Notes: generated from the letters alone by a model not told the origin. A stretch of DNA of 5,641 nucleotides from an uncultured Lachnospiraceae bacterium (GCA_902782625.1 CACZNZ010000404.1:1-5641); one strand, 5' to 3'; shown: positions 1 to 5,641, counted from the stretch's first letter. Program-made: numbers and translations.

Positions 1-615
1 CATGGAACCAGATCCCGCCATACCGCCTTTTCCTGTCCTTAAGAATTCATAAACTTCTTCAGGAGAAGCATTAAGACATTTTTCCGCCTTCTTCCGTTCC
101 TTTCCCGAAAAGCTGTCTATATTCGCTATGGAATAGGCATCTTTTTTAAACCGTTTCAAGGCCGCACCGGAAAGGGTAAATTTAATCTTCCCTTTGTTGT
201 TTACTTTAAGCGGAAGATTGTAGATGGCATGATCTCCATTGTTTTCAAGAAGCGTGATCAAACGAAAGATCACATCATTCCGAACAGTATTTTCATCCAC
301 CTGTTTTCCTTCTTCACGGGTTCTTCTGGCTGCGATCTCTTTCGTCTTTTCCGTCCCTTCGAGCGTCACTGTGTAGGCAAGCTGGTTATAGGCAAGCAGA
401 TTGCCGTTACAGTCATAGATATTTCCTCTGGACCCTGATATCTCTATCGTCTTTTCTACTTTATAATTAAAGCTGGCCAGATGTTCATCACCCTCCAGGA
501 TCTGCAGTACGAACAGCCTGTAGATCAAGATCGCAAAAAGTGACGAAAGTATGATCCCCATCAACACGATTCGATTGGTAAATATATCTTTCAGTATCTG
601 TCTTTTATTGTTCAT
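1..615 (-). CDS. mrdA: Penicillin-binding protein 2 (class B, MrdA/PBP2 type), N-terminal 205 residues; 3' end outside window
   Basis: Class B PBPs are membrane-anchored D,D-transpeptidases that cross-link peptidoglycan; the PBP2 type works in the elongasome with RodA and MreBCD. The frame is open from an ATG at 615 to the window edge. Residues about 1-14 are short and basic, followed by a hydrophobic signal-anchor at about 15-40 with no cleavage site evident. At residues 63-76 is the pedestal-domain motif RGNIYDCNGNLLAY, matching the family pattern RG.I.DRNG..LA.N except that Cys replaces the usual Arg. Residues about 85-200 are hydrophilic and Lys/Glu-rich, longer than in E. coli PBP2 and similar to clostridial PBP2s I recall. 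The transpeptidase domain (SxxK, SxN, KTG) would lie beyond the edge and cannot be checked. A GGAG site ends 6 bases before the ATG. It is the last gene of the mreBCD run, 26 bases after mreD, which supports PBP2 over a division-type PBP or SpoVD. The symbol is by position and family type. Confidence 0.9.
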   Translation of the reverse strand, partial: MNNKRQILKDIFTNRIVLMGIILSSLFAILIYRLFVLQILEGDEHLASFNYKVEKTIEISGSRGNIYDCNGNLLAYNQLAYTVTLEGTEKTKEIAARRTREEGKQVDENTVRNDVIFRLITLLENNGDHAIYNLPLKVNNKGKIKFTLSGAALKRFKKDAYSIANIDSFSGKERKKAEKCLNASPEEVYEFLRTGKGGMAGSGSM

Positions 616-641
616 GAAATACTCCAAACTCGTCGCTTTAT

Positions 642-1160
642 TCAGATAAAATCTGCATTTCCAGGCTCGTATTTATCAATCCATGCATTCAGTCTTAGCA
701 GCAGTCTGTACAAAAGAAAACCGACTGCAATGGTATATACCATCTCGGGAAGAATGATCTTCCTGAGGTAATGCAGAATCTGCAGATGTCCGTGCAGCAT
801 CCCTTCTCCCATATACATGATCAGACCATAAATCAGATCTCCCACTGCCAGGGAAATGAGCGGCAGGATATTATCATCCTGATAGTAGATCCGGTTGAAA
901 AAACCGGCACAAAAACCGAACATCATATACAGAAAAGCGTATCCTCCGATAATCCTTCCGAAAAAAATATCCAGCAGAAGGCCACAGAAAAACCCGACCA
1001 GCATGCCATCCTTCTGTCCTCTCATCAAGGCAAGGGACACTACCAGAATCAGGAGGATATTCGGAGAAATACCAGCCATTCTGATCATATCAAATACTGA
1101 TGTCTGCAGCAGAAAACAGATCAGCACTGTCGCTGCCAGTACAATTCCTTTTCTCATCAT
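642..1160 (-). CDS. mreD: Rod shape-determining protein MreD
   Basis: MreD is a small polytopic membrane protein that works with MreC to link cytoplasmic MreB to periplasmic/extracellular wall synthesis. The 172-residue product has the usual family length and is almost entirely hydrophobic. I count about six membrane segments near residues 5-23, 33-46, 52-67, 71-89, 98-117 and 135-156. The stretch at 52-76, with GLLLDIFFG and following GGYA, matches the conserved MreD pattern G..(G)LL.D....G..A. The start is ambiguous between two consecutive ATGs (1160 and 1157). The GGGGAG site at 1162-1167 sits 1 base from the first and 4 from the second, so the second is slightly better placed. The gene follows mreC after an 85-base spacer holding a terminator-like hairpin and precedes the PBP2 gene by 26 bases. 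Sequence is poorly conserved in this family, so the call rests on length, topology and operon position together. Confidence 0.92.
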   Translation of the reverse strand: MMRKGIVLAATVLICFLLQTSVFDMIRMAGISPNILLILVVSLALMRGQKDGMLVGFFCGLLLDIFFGRIIGGYAFLYMMFGFCAGFFNRIYYQDDNILPLISLAVGDLIYGLIMYMGEGMLHGHLQILHYLRKIILPEMVYTIAVGFLLYRLLLRLNAWIDKYEPGNADFI

Positions 1161-1167
1161 GCTCCCC
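1155..1167 (-). promoter_or_regulatory. Shine-Dalgarno site of mreD with tandem ATG starts
   Basis: GGGGAG at 1162-1167 is followed by a single C and two ATG codons in a row. Spacing is 1 base to the first ATG and 4 bases to the second. Both are shorter than the usual 5-9, so the second ATG is favoured, though initiation may be less efficient than at the other genes in this run. Confidence 0.5.
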
Positions 1168-1197
1168 TTTTATTATCTGTGTTTCAGGCAGTAAGCC

Positions 1198-1243
1198 AAA
1201 AAACAAAGAGCGAAAAAAGTAGTCTCACTCCTCTTTTCGCCTC
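1198..1243 (-). terminator. Terminator-like hairpin in the mreC-mreD spacer (possible attenuator)
   Basis: Read on the minus strand, a stem begins a few bases after the mreC stop codon. The left arm GCGAAAAGAG (1240-1231) pairs with CTTTTTTCGC (1219-1210): ten pairs including one G-U. Above a G/A mismatch, three more pairs (AGT/ACT) close a GAG loop. Outside the stem, GA on the left can pair with TC on the right if one G is bulged. The 3' side is followed by TTTGTTTTTT (1207-1198). A stem followed by a U-rich tract is the pattern of a rho-independent terminator. Because mreD and PBP2 lie downstream on the same strand, partial termination (attenuation) is more likely than a complete stop. The stem is only moderately GC-rich, so efficiency is uncertain. 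Confidence 0.5.
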
Positions 1244-1245
1244 AT

Positions 1246-2115
1246 TTAGTCAGCTGTTTCCGTATCTTTAGGCACAGTCTTTAAATCCATGATCACCAGC
1301 ACATCCCTCAAATGTGTAAAGTCTACAACAGGAGTAACCCGTCCGGACTTTGTCAGGTTGGTGGAATCCATGGTAATATCACTGACCGTTCCAATCAGAA
1401 GTCCCGGCAGATATCGAGAGCTGATGTGGGACGTCACCAGTTTTTCACCATTACTCATGGCAGCGTCCTTGCTGATATACTTCACCTCGATCATCCCGTT
1501 CTCCTGCATCATCTCGCTGTTTCCCTTTACGACACAGTTATCCAGTGTCTGGGCAGAACATGCACTGACTTTGGCATCGTCATCCATGATAGAACGCACC
1601 TTGGCGTAGTTCAACCCAACCTCGGTCACGATACCTACCAGTCCTGTCCCGGCAAGAACATTCATATCCGTCTTAACGCCGTCTTTCGTCCCTTTATTGA
1701 TCACAAAGGTCTCGTACCAGTTTCCGTTGCCTTTGCTGATGACTCTCGCTCCGATCTTTTTATAATCTTTGTAGACTTCATCAAGAGAAACAAGCTGTGC
1801 GAGTTCCGCTGCCTCTTCGGCGTTCACCGACAGTCTCTGGTTTGCTTCAGTAAGCTGCTTGACCTGCTCGGCCAGTTCTTCATTTTCTTTTTTCAGTTCC
1901 TTCATGCTGCGGAAATCACCCAGATGATCTCCCGCCCATCCTCCTATGGTATTGATGCCATTCTGCATTGGAACAATCACAACAGCCACAATATTGGTAA
2001 ACGGACGGGTCACATTCTTAAAAAGCACACTGACTGTCAAAAGCAGTCCGCAGATAACCGTAAGAATGATCAGTAGAATTTTAGGTGAGAATTCCAGCCT
2101 GCGTCGATATTTCAT
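1246..2115 (-). CDS. mreC: Rod shape-determining protein MreC
   Basis: MreC is a bitopic membrane protein whose extracytoplasmic domain forms a scaffold contacting PBP2 and MreD and activates elongasome wall synthesis. The longest frame begins with GTG at 2124, but that codon overlaps the GGGGAG Shine-Dalgarno. The ATG at 2115 lies 8 bases after it and gives the usual basic N-terminus (MKYRRRLEF), so I use it (289 residues, normal length). Visible parts in this numbering are: a membrane anchor at about 12-33; a Glu/Lys/Leu-rich coiled coil at about 70-110 (KELKKENEELAEQ); then the paired beta-barrel MreC domain at about 119-277. That domain holds the family-like stretches INKGTKDGVKTDMNVL, TGLVGIVTEVG and YLPGLLIGTV. 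It starts 15 bases after the mreB stop, so tight co-expression with mreB is likely. The C-terminal tail after the domain is short and acidic. Confidence 0.96.
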   Translation of the reverse strand: MKYRRRLEFSPKILLIILTVICGLLLTVSVLFKNVTRPFTNIVAVVIVPMQNGINTIGGWAGDHLGDFRSMKELKKENEELAEQVKQLTEANQRLSVNAEEAAELAQLVSLDEVYKDYKKIGARVISKGNGNWYETFVINKGTKDGVKTDMNVLAGTGLVGIVTEVGLNYAKVRSIMDDDAKVSACSAQTLDNCVVKGNSEMMQENGMIEVKYISKDAAMSNGEKLVTSHISSRYLPGLLIGTVSDITMDSTNLTKSGRVTPVVDFTHLRDVLVIMDLKTVPKDTETAD

Positions 2116-2129
2116 ATCTGTCACTCCCC
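2113..2129 (-). promoter_or_regulatory. Shine-Dalgarno site that fixes the mreC start
   Basis: GGGGAG at 2124-2129 lies 8 bases before the ATG at 2113-2115. The in-frame GTG at 2122-2124 shares a base with the site itself, so it cannot be served by it. This makes the longer frame's three extra residues unlikely. Confidence 0.75.
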
Positions 2130-2130
2130 A

Positions 2131-3171
2131 TTAATGGAAACTGGACTCCTGTAATGTTCCTGCAAGTCTGGCATATTCCGGATTATCCATGATCATGCCA
2201 AGACCTTTGACCACGGAAAGCTCCGGCTCTTCGACTTTCATGATAGAAAGACCTGTCTCCTGCTGAATCAGAAGGTCGAGATTGTTGATCCTCGTGGACC
2301 CTCCGGTCATGCAGATACCGTCATGCATAATATCCATAGACAGTTCCGGCGGAGTCTTCTCTAAGATAAACTTAATCGCGTCAATAATCGATGACATACT
2401 TTCTGACATGGCATCAAATATCAGATGGTTCGTTACTGTTACACGGTTGGGCAATCCGGTAATAAGATTTCTTCCCATCACATCGTGGGTCTTTTCCTCT
2501 TCTTCCCGAATTCCGCTGGCCAGCTGCATCTTCAGTCTTTCTGCACTCTTCATGCCAATCACGAGATTATGTTTTTTCTTTACTGCCTGCTGGATAGCCT
2601 CGTCAAAACGGCTTCCACCAATCTTGAGCAGTCGGCTCTGGACAATACCGCCGAGACTGATCAGGCTGATTTCCGTAGTGTCTGCACCAATATTAACGAT
2701 CAGACGTCCCGTGGAATCCATCACGTCAAGCCCTGCACCCAGAGCATCTGCGATAGGCTTATCTACCAGGAAGATCTTTCTTGTCTTCAGCGATGAGCTT
2801 GCGATCAGATCAAAGAAAGCTCTTTTTTCCACATCCGTGATATCGGTTGGTACGGCAATATAGAACTCGGAATTACCATTGGCATTCAGGCCTTCTATCG
2901 CATTCTTCCCTCTGCTTCCGCGGAAATAGAGCTGGATCATGATCTGCATGGCAGTGAAATCTGCTATGACACCATTGACCATAGGCTTTCTTACACTGAT
3001 ATTCTTCGGCGCTTTCTCATACATGGAGTAAGCTTCGTCTCCAAGGGCCAGGGGTTCGTTCTTTTTGACCATGGCGATCATGTTTTTCTGATGCACCACA
3101 ACACCTGTTCCCTTCTGGTGAATCTTGATTGAATTGGTTCCGATATCTAATCCATATATTTTCTCAGACAT
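2131..3171 (-). CDS. mreB: MreB/Mbl-family actin-like rod-shape protein, divergent nucleotide-binding site
   Basis: MreB is the bacterial actin homologue that forms membrane-bound filaments guiding side-wall synthesis. The 346-residue product has the family length and fold landmarks: phosphate-1 motif DIGTNSIK (9-16, usually DLGTANT); NGVIADF (66-72); AVPTDITDVEKRA (106-118, usually CVPSGITEVERRA); ISLGGIVQSR...IGGSRFDEAI (171-193); and adenosine-side motif MTGG (288-291). Several canonical residues differ. The usual EEPMAAAIGAG reads DKPIADALGAG at 137-147. The phosphate-2 motif, usually VDIGGGTTE, reads VNIGADTTE at 159-167, so Asp becomes Asn and the glycine run is broken. The GGG of the adenosine motif is GGS. 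ATP hydrolysis may therefore be altered. I recall similar divergence in Lachnospiraceae MreBs, so this may be a clade trait. AAAGGAG sits 8 bases before the ATG. Position directly before mreC and mreD supports the symbol; an Mbl-like paralogue is the alternative. Confidence 0.93.
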   Translation of the reverse strand: MSEKIYGLDIGTNSIKIHQKGTGVVVHQKNMIAMVKKNEPLALGDEAYSMYEKAPKNISVRKPMVNGVIADFTAMQIMIQLYFRGSRGKNAIEGLNANGNSEFYIAVPTDITDVEKRAFFDLIASSSLKTRKIFLVDKPIADALGAGLDVMDSTGRLIVNIGADTTEISLISLGGIVQSRLLKIGGSRFDEAIQQAVKKKHNLVIGMKSAERLKMQLASGIREEEEKTHDVMGRNLITGLPNRVTVTNHLIFDAMSESMSSIIDAIKFILEKTPPELSMDIMHDGICMTGGSTRINNLDLLIQQETGLSIMKVEEPELSVVKGLGMIMDNPEYARLAGTLQESSFH

Positions 3172-3196
3172 TCATCTGTCTCCTTTCCAACATGAA

Positions 3197-3225
3197 ACAA
3201 ATGCGGTTGGTATTTCCGCATTTGT
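3197..3225 (-). terminator. Perfect 10-bp inverted repeat in the radC-mreB spacer, terminator-like
   Basis: On the minus strand ACAAATGCGG (3225-3216) and CCGCATTTGT (3206-3197) are exact reverse complements around a 9-base loop (3215-3207). It lies between the radC stop and the mreB Shine-Dalgarno (AAAGGAG at 3180-3186). The right arm runs into TTTGTTTC, a weak U-tract, so a leaky intrinsic terminator is possible. A 5' stabilising or processing hairpin for the mreB mRNA, or a protein-binding palindrome, fits equally well. I found no convincing promoter beside it. Confidence 0.4.
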
Positions 3226-3232
3226 AGTAAGT

Positions 3233-3916
3233 TCACAGCAGGTCATGCTCCAACATACTGTGATAGCAATGGTCACCTATAATAATATGATCCGAGAGAG
3301 TAATCCCGACCAGTTCTCCGGCCTGTTTCACCCTCTGTGTGATCACCAGATCCTCTCTGCTTGGCTCCGGACACCCCGAAGGATGATTATGAATCATCAC
3401 CATGAAGGACGCATTTACACGAAGAGCCTGCATCAAAAGATTCTTTACCGGCACCGGAGCGCCGTTTGTACTGCCTTCCGACAGAGTCATCTCCCTTAAC
3501 AGACGGTGCCTGTTATCGAGAAACAGTACCTTGACCACTTCTCTTTCCAGATGTCTCATCTCTTCCATAAAATAATCTGCAATGTATTCCGGAGCACAGA
3601 AATCCTGTCTGGCTGTCATACCTGATCTTGCCAGTCTTTTGGATAATTCCAGAATGCAGAGAAGCTCTGTCGCCTTGACATCTCCGATTCCGTCAAGTTC
3701 TTTCAGTTCTTCCCTCCCCAGGTGATAAAGCCCTTCGAGCCCTTTGTATACCGGACTTTTATCCAGCAGCTTCATCGCGATATCCATCGCACAGTTAGAC
3801 CTGGTGCCGCAACGGATCACCACTGCCAGCAGCTCTCCGTCCGAGAGAGATGCAGGGCCGTTCATAACACATTTTTCATACGGCCGTTCCCCGGCAGGTC
3901 TTTGTTTCATCGTCAT
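3233..3916 (-). CDS. radC: RadC family protein (UPF0758, JAB/MPN domain)
   Basis: RadC proteins join an N-terminal helix-hairpin-helix region to a C-terminal JAMM/MPN domain. Their old DNA-repair assignment is doubtful and the cellular role is not settled. The frame can open at 3964, but the ATG at 3916 has AGGAAGG 7 bases upstream and gives the family-standard start MTMKQRPAGERPYEK, so I use it (227 residues, typical). Residues about 20-50 contain ASLSDGELLAVVIRCGT, like the family's ALSDAELLAILLRTGT. A helix-hairpin-helix LDGIGDVKATELL lies at 74-86. The metal-site motif HNHPSGCPEPSRED is at 176-189, with His176, His178, Ser180 and Asp189 all present, followed by DHIIIGDHCYHS near the C-terminus. 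It lies just upstream of mreB, the same order as in Bacillus (radC-mreBCD), where the link to cell-shape genes is positional only. Confidence 0.96.
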   Translation of the reverse strand: MTMKQRPAGERPYEKCVMNGPASLSDGELLAVVIRCGTRSNCAMDIAMKLLDKSPVYKGLEGLYHLGREELKELDGIGDVKATELLCILELSKRLARSGMTARQDFCAPEYIADYFMEEMRHLEREVVKVLFLDNRHRLLREMTLSEGSTNGAPVPVKNLLMQALRVNASFMVMIHNHPSGCPEPSREDLVITQRVKQAGELVGITLSDHIIIGDHCYHSMLEHDLL

Positions 3917-3930
3917 GCAATCGCCTTCCT
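3914..3930 (-). promoter_or_regulatory. Shine-Dalgarno site that fixes the radC start
   Basis: AGGAAGG at 3924-3930 lies 7 bases before the ATG at 3914-3916. The upstream in-frame ATG at 3964 has no comparable purine-rich site, and the 16 residues it would add do not resemble RadC N-termini. Confidence 0.75.
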
Positions 3931-3954
3931 TCCCTGCGGATTCTCCAGGCGCAC

Positions 3955-3983
3955 GATAAAACATTCGCGATTCTCATTTTATC
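3955..3983 (-). repeat. AT-rich inverted repeat over the end of the ynbB-like gene
   Basis: GATAAAA (3983-3977, minus strand) and TTTTATC (3961-3955) are exact reverse complements separated by 15 bases that include the palindrome TCGCGA. The left arm overlaps the stop codon of the upstream gene. No U-tract follows, and the arms are almost pure A/T, so it is a weak hairpin at best. It may be chance, or a minor mRNA structure between this gene and radC. Confidence 0.25.
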
Positions 3984-5295
3984 ATAAAACAATTCTTTTG
4001 TATATAGAGGGATTGCCTGTTCTTTTAATGTATTCCAATGACAGCATCATGCCGAATCTGACATGTTCATAGGTTAGTCCCCCCTGAAAATATACCGCAT
4101 AAGGATCTTTCATAGGTCCGTCTGCGCTCAGTTCAATCGAGGCTCCGGATACAAATGCCCCTGCTGCCATGATAACTTTGGCATCATATCCCGGCATATC
4201 CCAGGGTTCAGGCCTTACGTAACTGTCAACCGGTGCCGCTGCCTGAATGCCTTCACAAAAAGCTTTAAGAAGTTCAGGATCTTCAAACTTGATCTCCTGA
4301 ATAATGTCGTGACGGCTCTCCTTTCCATCCGGAATCACCTCAAATCCCAGTTTCTCATAAATATTGGCTGCAAGCAGTGCGCCTTTCAATGCATTTTTTA
4401 CTACCGTTGGTGCCAGGAACAGCCCCTGTGTCAGTTCTCTGGTGATCCCTAGGCTCGCGCCGACTTCTTTTCCAAGCCCCGGAGAAGTCAGCCGGTAAGC
4501 TGCCCGTTCAATACATTCCTTTGTCCCACACAGATAACCGCCAATCGATGCCAGGCCACCGCCCGGATTTTTGATCAGGGAACCAACAATCAGATCCGCC
4601 CCCACCTGGGACGGTTCTCTGATCTCCACAAATTCCCCGTAGCAATTATCGACCATGCACAAAACATCGGTCTTTCGTTCTTTGATAAAATGAATCAGGC
4701 TGCCAATCCGTTCCACGGAAAGAGTAGGTCTGTCGGCATACCCTTTAGACCGCTGGATCGTGACCATCTTTGTCCGGTCATTGAGTGCCTGTTCGATGCC
4801 TTCCCAGTCGAATTCCCCTTCCGGTGTCAGATCCACCTGTCGGTATGTAATCCCGTATTCCGCCAAAGATCCGTTACCTGGCCGTATTCCGATCACTTCT
4901 TCTAACGTATCATAGGGTTTCCCCACAGGGGAAAGCAACTCATCTCCGGGGCGCAACTGACTCATCAGCGCAAGGGAGAGTGCATGAGTTCCACAGGTAA
5001 TCTGTGCACGCACGAGCGCATCCTCACATCCAAAAACTTCAGCATAGATTTTTTCCAGCGTATCCCTGCCAATATCATTGTAGCCATAGCCCGTCGTCGG
5101 TGCAAAATGTGCCTCGCTCAGATGGTGTTTCTGCATAGCATGAAGCACTTTCATCTGATTATAATGCGCAATCATATCTATTTCTTTAAATCTGTCTTTA
5201 AGCTCATTTTCAATTATATTACAAAATCGATACACTTCGCCGGAGATACCCATCTTTTGATAGCATTTCTCCAACATTGTCCAATCTGTATTCAT
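3982..5295 (-). CDS. YnbB-type PLP-dependent protein (methionine gamma-lyase family, 'aluminium resistance protein')
   Basis: This matches the Firmicute YnbB family, placed by domain databases with Cys/Met-metabolism PLP enzymes and often labelled methionine gamma-lyase or aluminium resistance protein. The true substrate is not established as far as I know. The frame is open from 5394, but that would overlap miaA. The ATG at 5295 has AGGAG 6 bases upstream and gives a 437-residue protein of normal family size. Visible features in this numbering are: TTGYGYNDIGRD (67-78); the cofactor-phosphate region QITCGTHALSLAL (98-110); Asp216 in VDNCYGEFVE, expected to contact the PLP ring nitrogen; and GSLIKNPGGG (238-247), in which Lys242 is the likely Schiff-base lysine, followed by a Gly-rich LASIGGYLCG. 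The C-terminal third includes SADGPMKDPYAVYFQGGLTYEH, typical of the family. No signal peptide, so cytoplasmic. It follows miaA by 22 bases, probably in one transcript. Confidence 0.93.
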   Translation of the reverse strand: MNTDWTMLEKCYQKMGISGEVYRFCNIIENELKDRFKEIDMIAHYNQMKVLHAMQKHHLSEAHFAPTTGYGYNDIGRDTLEKIYAEVFGCEDALVRAQITCGTHALSLALMSQLRPGDELLSPVGKPYDTLEEVIGIRPGNGSLAEYGITYRQVDLTPEGEFDWEGIEQALNDRTKMVTIQRSKGYADRPTLSVERIGSLIHFIKERKTDVLCMVDNCYGEFVEIREPSQVGADLIVGSLIKNPGGGLASIGGYLCGTKECIERAAYRLTSPGLGKEVGASLGITRELTQGLFLAPTVVKNALKGALLAANIYEKLGFEVIPDGKESRHDIIQEIKFEDPELLKAFCEGIQAAAPVDSYVRPEPWDMPGYDAKVIMAAGAFVSGASIELSADGPMKDPYAVYFQGGLTYEHVRFGMMLSLEYIKRTGNPSIYKRIVL

Positions 5296-5306
5296 GATTG
5301 TCTCCT
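5293..5306 (-). promoter_or_regulatory. Shine-Dalgarno site that fixes the ynbB-like start
   Basis: AGGAG at 5302-5306 lies 6 bases before the ATG at 5293-5295, in the 22-base spacer after the miaA stop. This rejects the 33 extra codons of the longer frame, which overlap the miaA 3' end and read as shadow sequence. Confidence 0.8.
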
Positions 5307-5317
5307 GTTTGTCCGTA

Positions 5318-5641
5318 TCATATTCGCAGATCATGGAGAATCCCTGACAGAATCTCCTGGTCTGACTGGTTTTCCTTCGAAATCCAGATAACATCCTTTT
5401 CCCGCCGGAACCATGTCATCTGCCTTTTGGCAAAATGCCTGGTATCTTTTTTGATAGCTTCCACAGTCTCTTCGAGGCTGCATTTTCCAGCAAAGTAAGG
5501 GAAGAATTCTTTATAGCCGATTCCCTGCATAGACTGCATATCTTCTGTGCAGCCTTCTCTGATCAGGTCGGACACCTCCGATTCAAGGCCTTCGTCTATC
5601 ATGATATCGACTCGCTGATTGATCCTCTCATACATATGCTC
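5318..5641 (-). CDS. miaA: tRNA dimethylallyltransferase MiaA, C-terminal 107 residues; 5' end outside window
   Basis: MiaA transfers a dimethylallyl group to N6 of A37 in tRNAs that read codons beginning with U, the first step towards ms2i6A. Only the C-terminal third is here, and the frame stays open to the window edge. An internal Met at 5635 is not the start. Conserved family stretches are clear: MYERINQRVDIMIDEGL, then SMQGIGYKEF, SLEETVEAIKKDTRHFAKRQ and MTWFRRE, ending in a short variable tail. These form the tRNA-binding and C-terminal helical part. The nucleotide-binding P-loop lies upstream, out of view. The stop at 5318-5320 is 22 bases before the start of the YnbB-like gene. miaA and ynbB also lie near each other in Bacillus (miaA-hfq ... 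ynbB), which fits a conserved neighbourhood. Confidence 0.96.
   Translation of the reverse strand, partial: EHMYERINQRVDIMIDEGLESEVSDLIREGCTEDMQSMQGIGYKEFFPYFAGKCSLEETVEAIKKDTRHFAKRQMTWFRREKDVIWISKENQSDQEILSGILHDLRI

Noticed and set aside
63..205. Lys/Glu-rich stretch in the PBP2 N-terminal region (protein residues about 85-200 of the minus-strand gene) as a possible insertion or foreign domain
   Set aside because: Clostridial PBP2 proteins that I recall have a similarly extended N-terminal pedestal region. The frame is continuous with no sign of a junction.
1172..1199. Possible promoter in the mreC-mreD spacer: TTGGCT (1199-1194) and GATAAT (1177-1172) with a 16-base spacer, minus strand
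   Set aside because: The -10 match is good, but the start point would fall within the mreD Shine-Dalgarno and leave almost no leader. The -35 match is only 4 of 6. Probably chance in AT-rich sequence.
1312..2076. A 254-codon open frame on the plus strand opposite mreC
   Set aside because: It lies entirely antisense to a well-supported mreC, its protein is His/Cys-rich with no recognisable domain, and I see no good Shine-Dalgarno. It is a shadow frame.
2282..2863. A 193-codon plus-strand open frame opposite mreB
   Set aside because: Antisense shadow of mreB with no recognisable motif or ribosome binding site.
3270..3300. AT-rich TATTAT stretch in the 3' end of radC as a possible mreB promoter
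   Set aside because: No -35-like hexamer at a proper distance, and the sequence is coding. Not enough to call.
5318..5635. A stand-alone 105-residue ORF starting at 5635
   Set aside because: The frame stays open upstream to the window edge and the sequence is the C-terminal part of MiaA, so this Met is internal.

Overview
This window is a compact, single-strand run of seven chromosomal genes, all read from the minus strand. In transcription order (high to low coordinate) they are: the 3' part of miaA (tRNA A37 dimethylallyltransferase), a PLP-dependent YnbB/methionine gamma-lyase-family protein, radC, mreB, mreC, mreD, and the 5' part of a class B penicillin-binding protein of the PBP2/MrdA type. 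Both end genes are cut only by the window edges. I see no rRNA, tRNA, CRISPR array, insertion sequence, phage gene or origin, and no gap without a gene longer than about 85 bases.

The organism is most likely a low-to-mid-GC Firmicute of class Clostridia, and probably Lachnospiraceae-like. Reasons are the strong purine-rich Shine-Dalgarno sites before nearly every gene, the radC-mreBCD order shared with Bacillus and Clostridium, and mreD followed directly by a PBP2 gene. An unusual MreB with altered nucleotide-binding motifs, and a PBP2 with a long N-terminal region, also resemble what I recall from that family. This is inference from remembered family features, not a database match.

Layout: 5641-5318 miaA C-terminal part; 5295-3982 YnbB-like; 3916-3233 radC; 3171-2131 mreB; 2115-1246 mreC; 1160 (or 1157) to 642 mreD; 615-1 PBP2 N-terminal part. 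Spacers are 22, 65, 61, 15, 85 and 26 bases. For YnbB, radC and mreC the longest open frame starts too early. The Shine-Dalgarno position and family N-termini point to internal ATG starts 99, 48 and 9 bases downstream.

Functionally, mreB, mreC, mreD and PBP2 encode the core of the elongasome, which directs side-wall peptidoglycan synthesis in rod-shaped cells: MreB filaments, the MreC/MreD membrane link, and the transpeptidase. The upstream genes (tRNA modification, PLP enzyme, RadC) are housekeeping neighbours likely to be co-transcribed at least in part. Two spacers hold RNA hairpins that could set relative expression inside this run. One, between mreC and mreD, looks like an intrinsic terminator or attenuator. 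The other, between radC and mreB, is a perfect 10-bp stem with a weak U-tract.

I do not see a new biological system here. The points most worth a second look are the MreB with substitutions at canonical ATPase residues and the terminator-like hairpin inside the mre operon.
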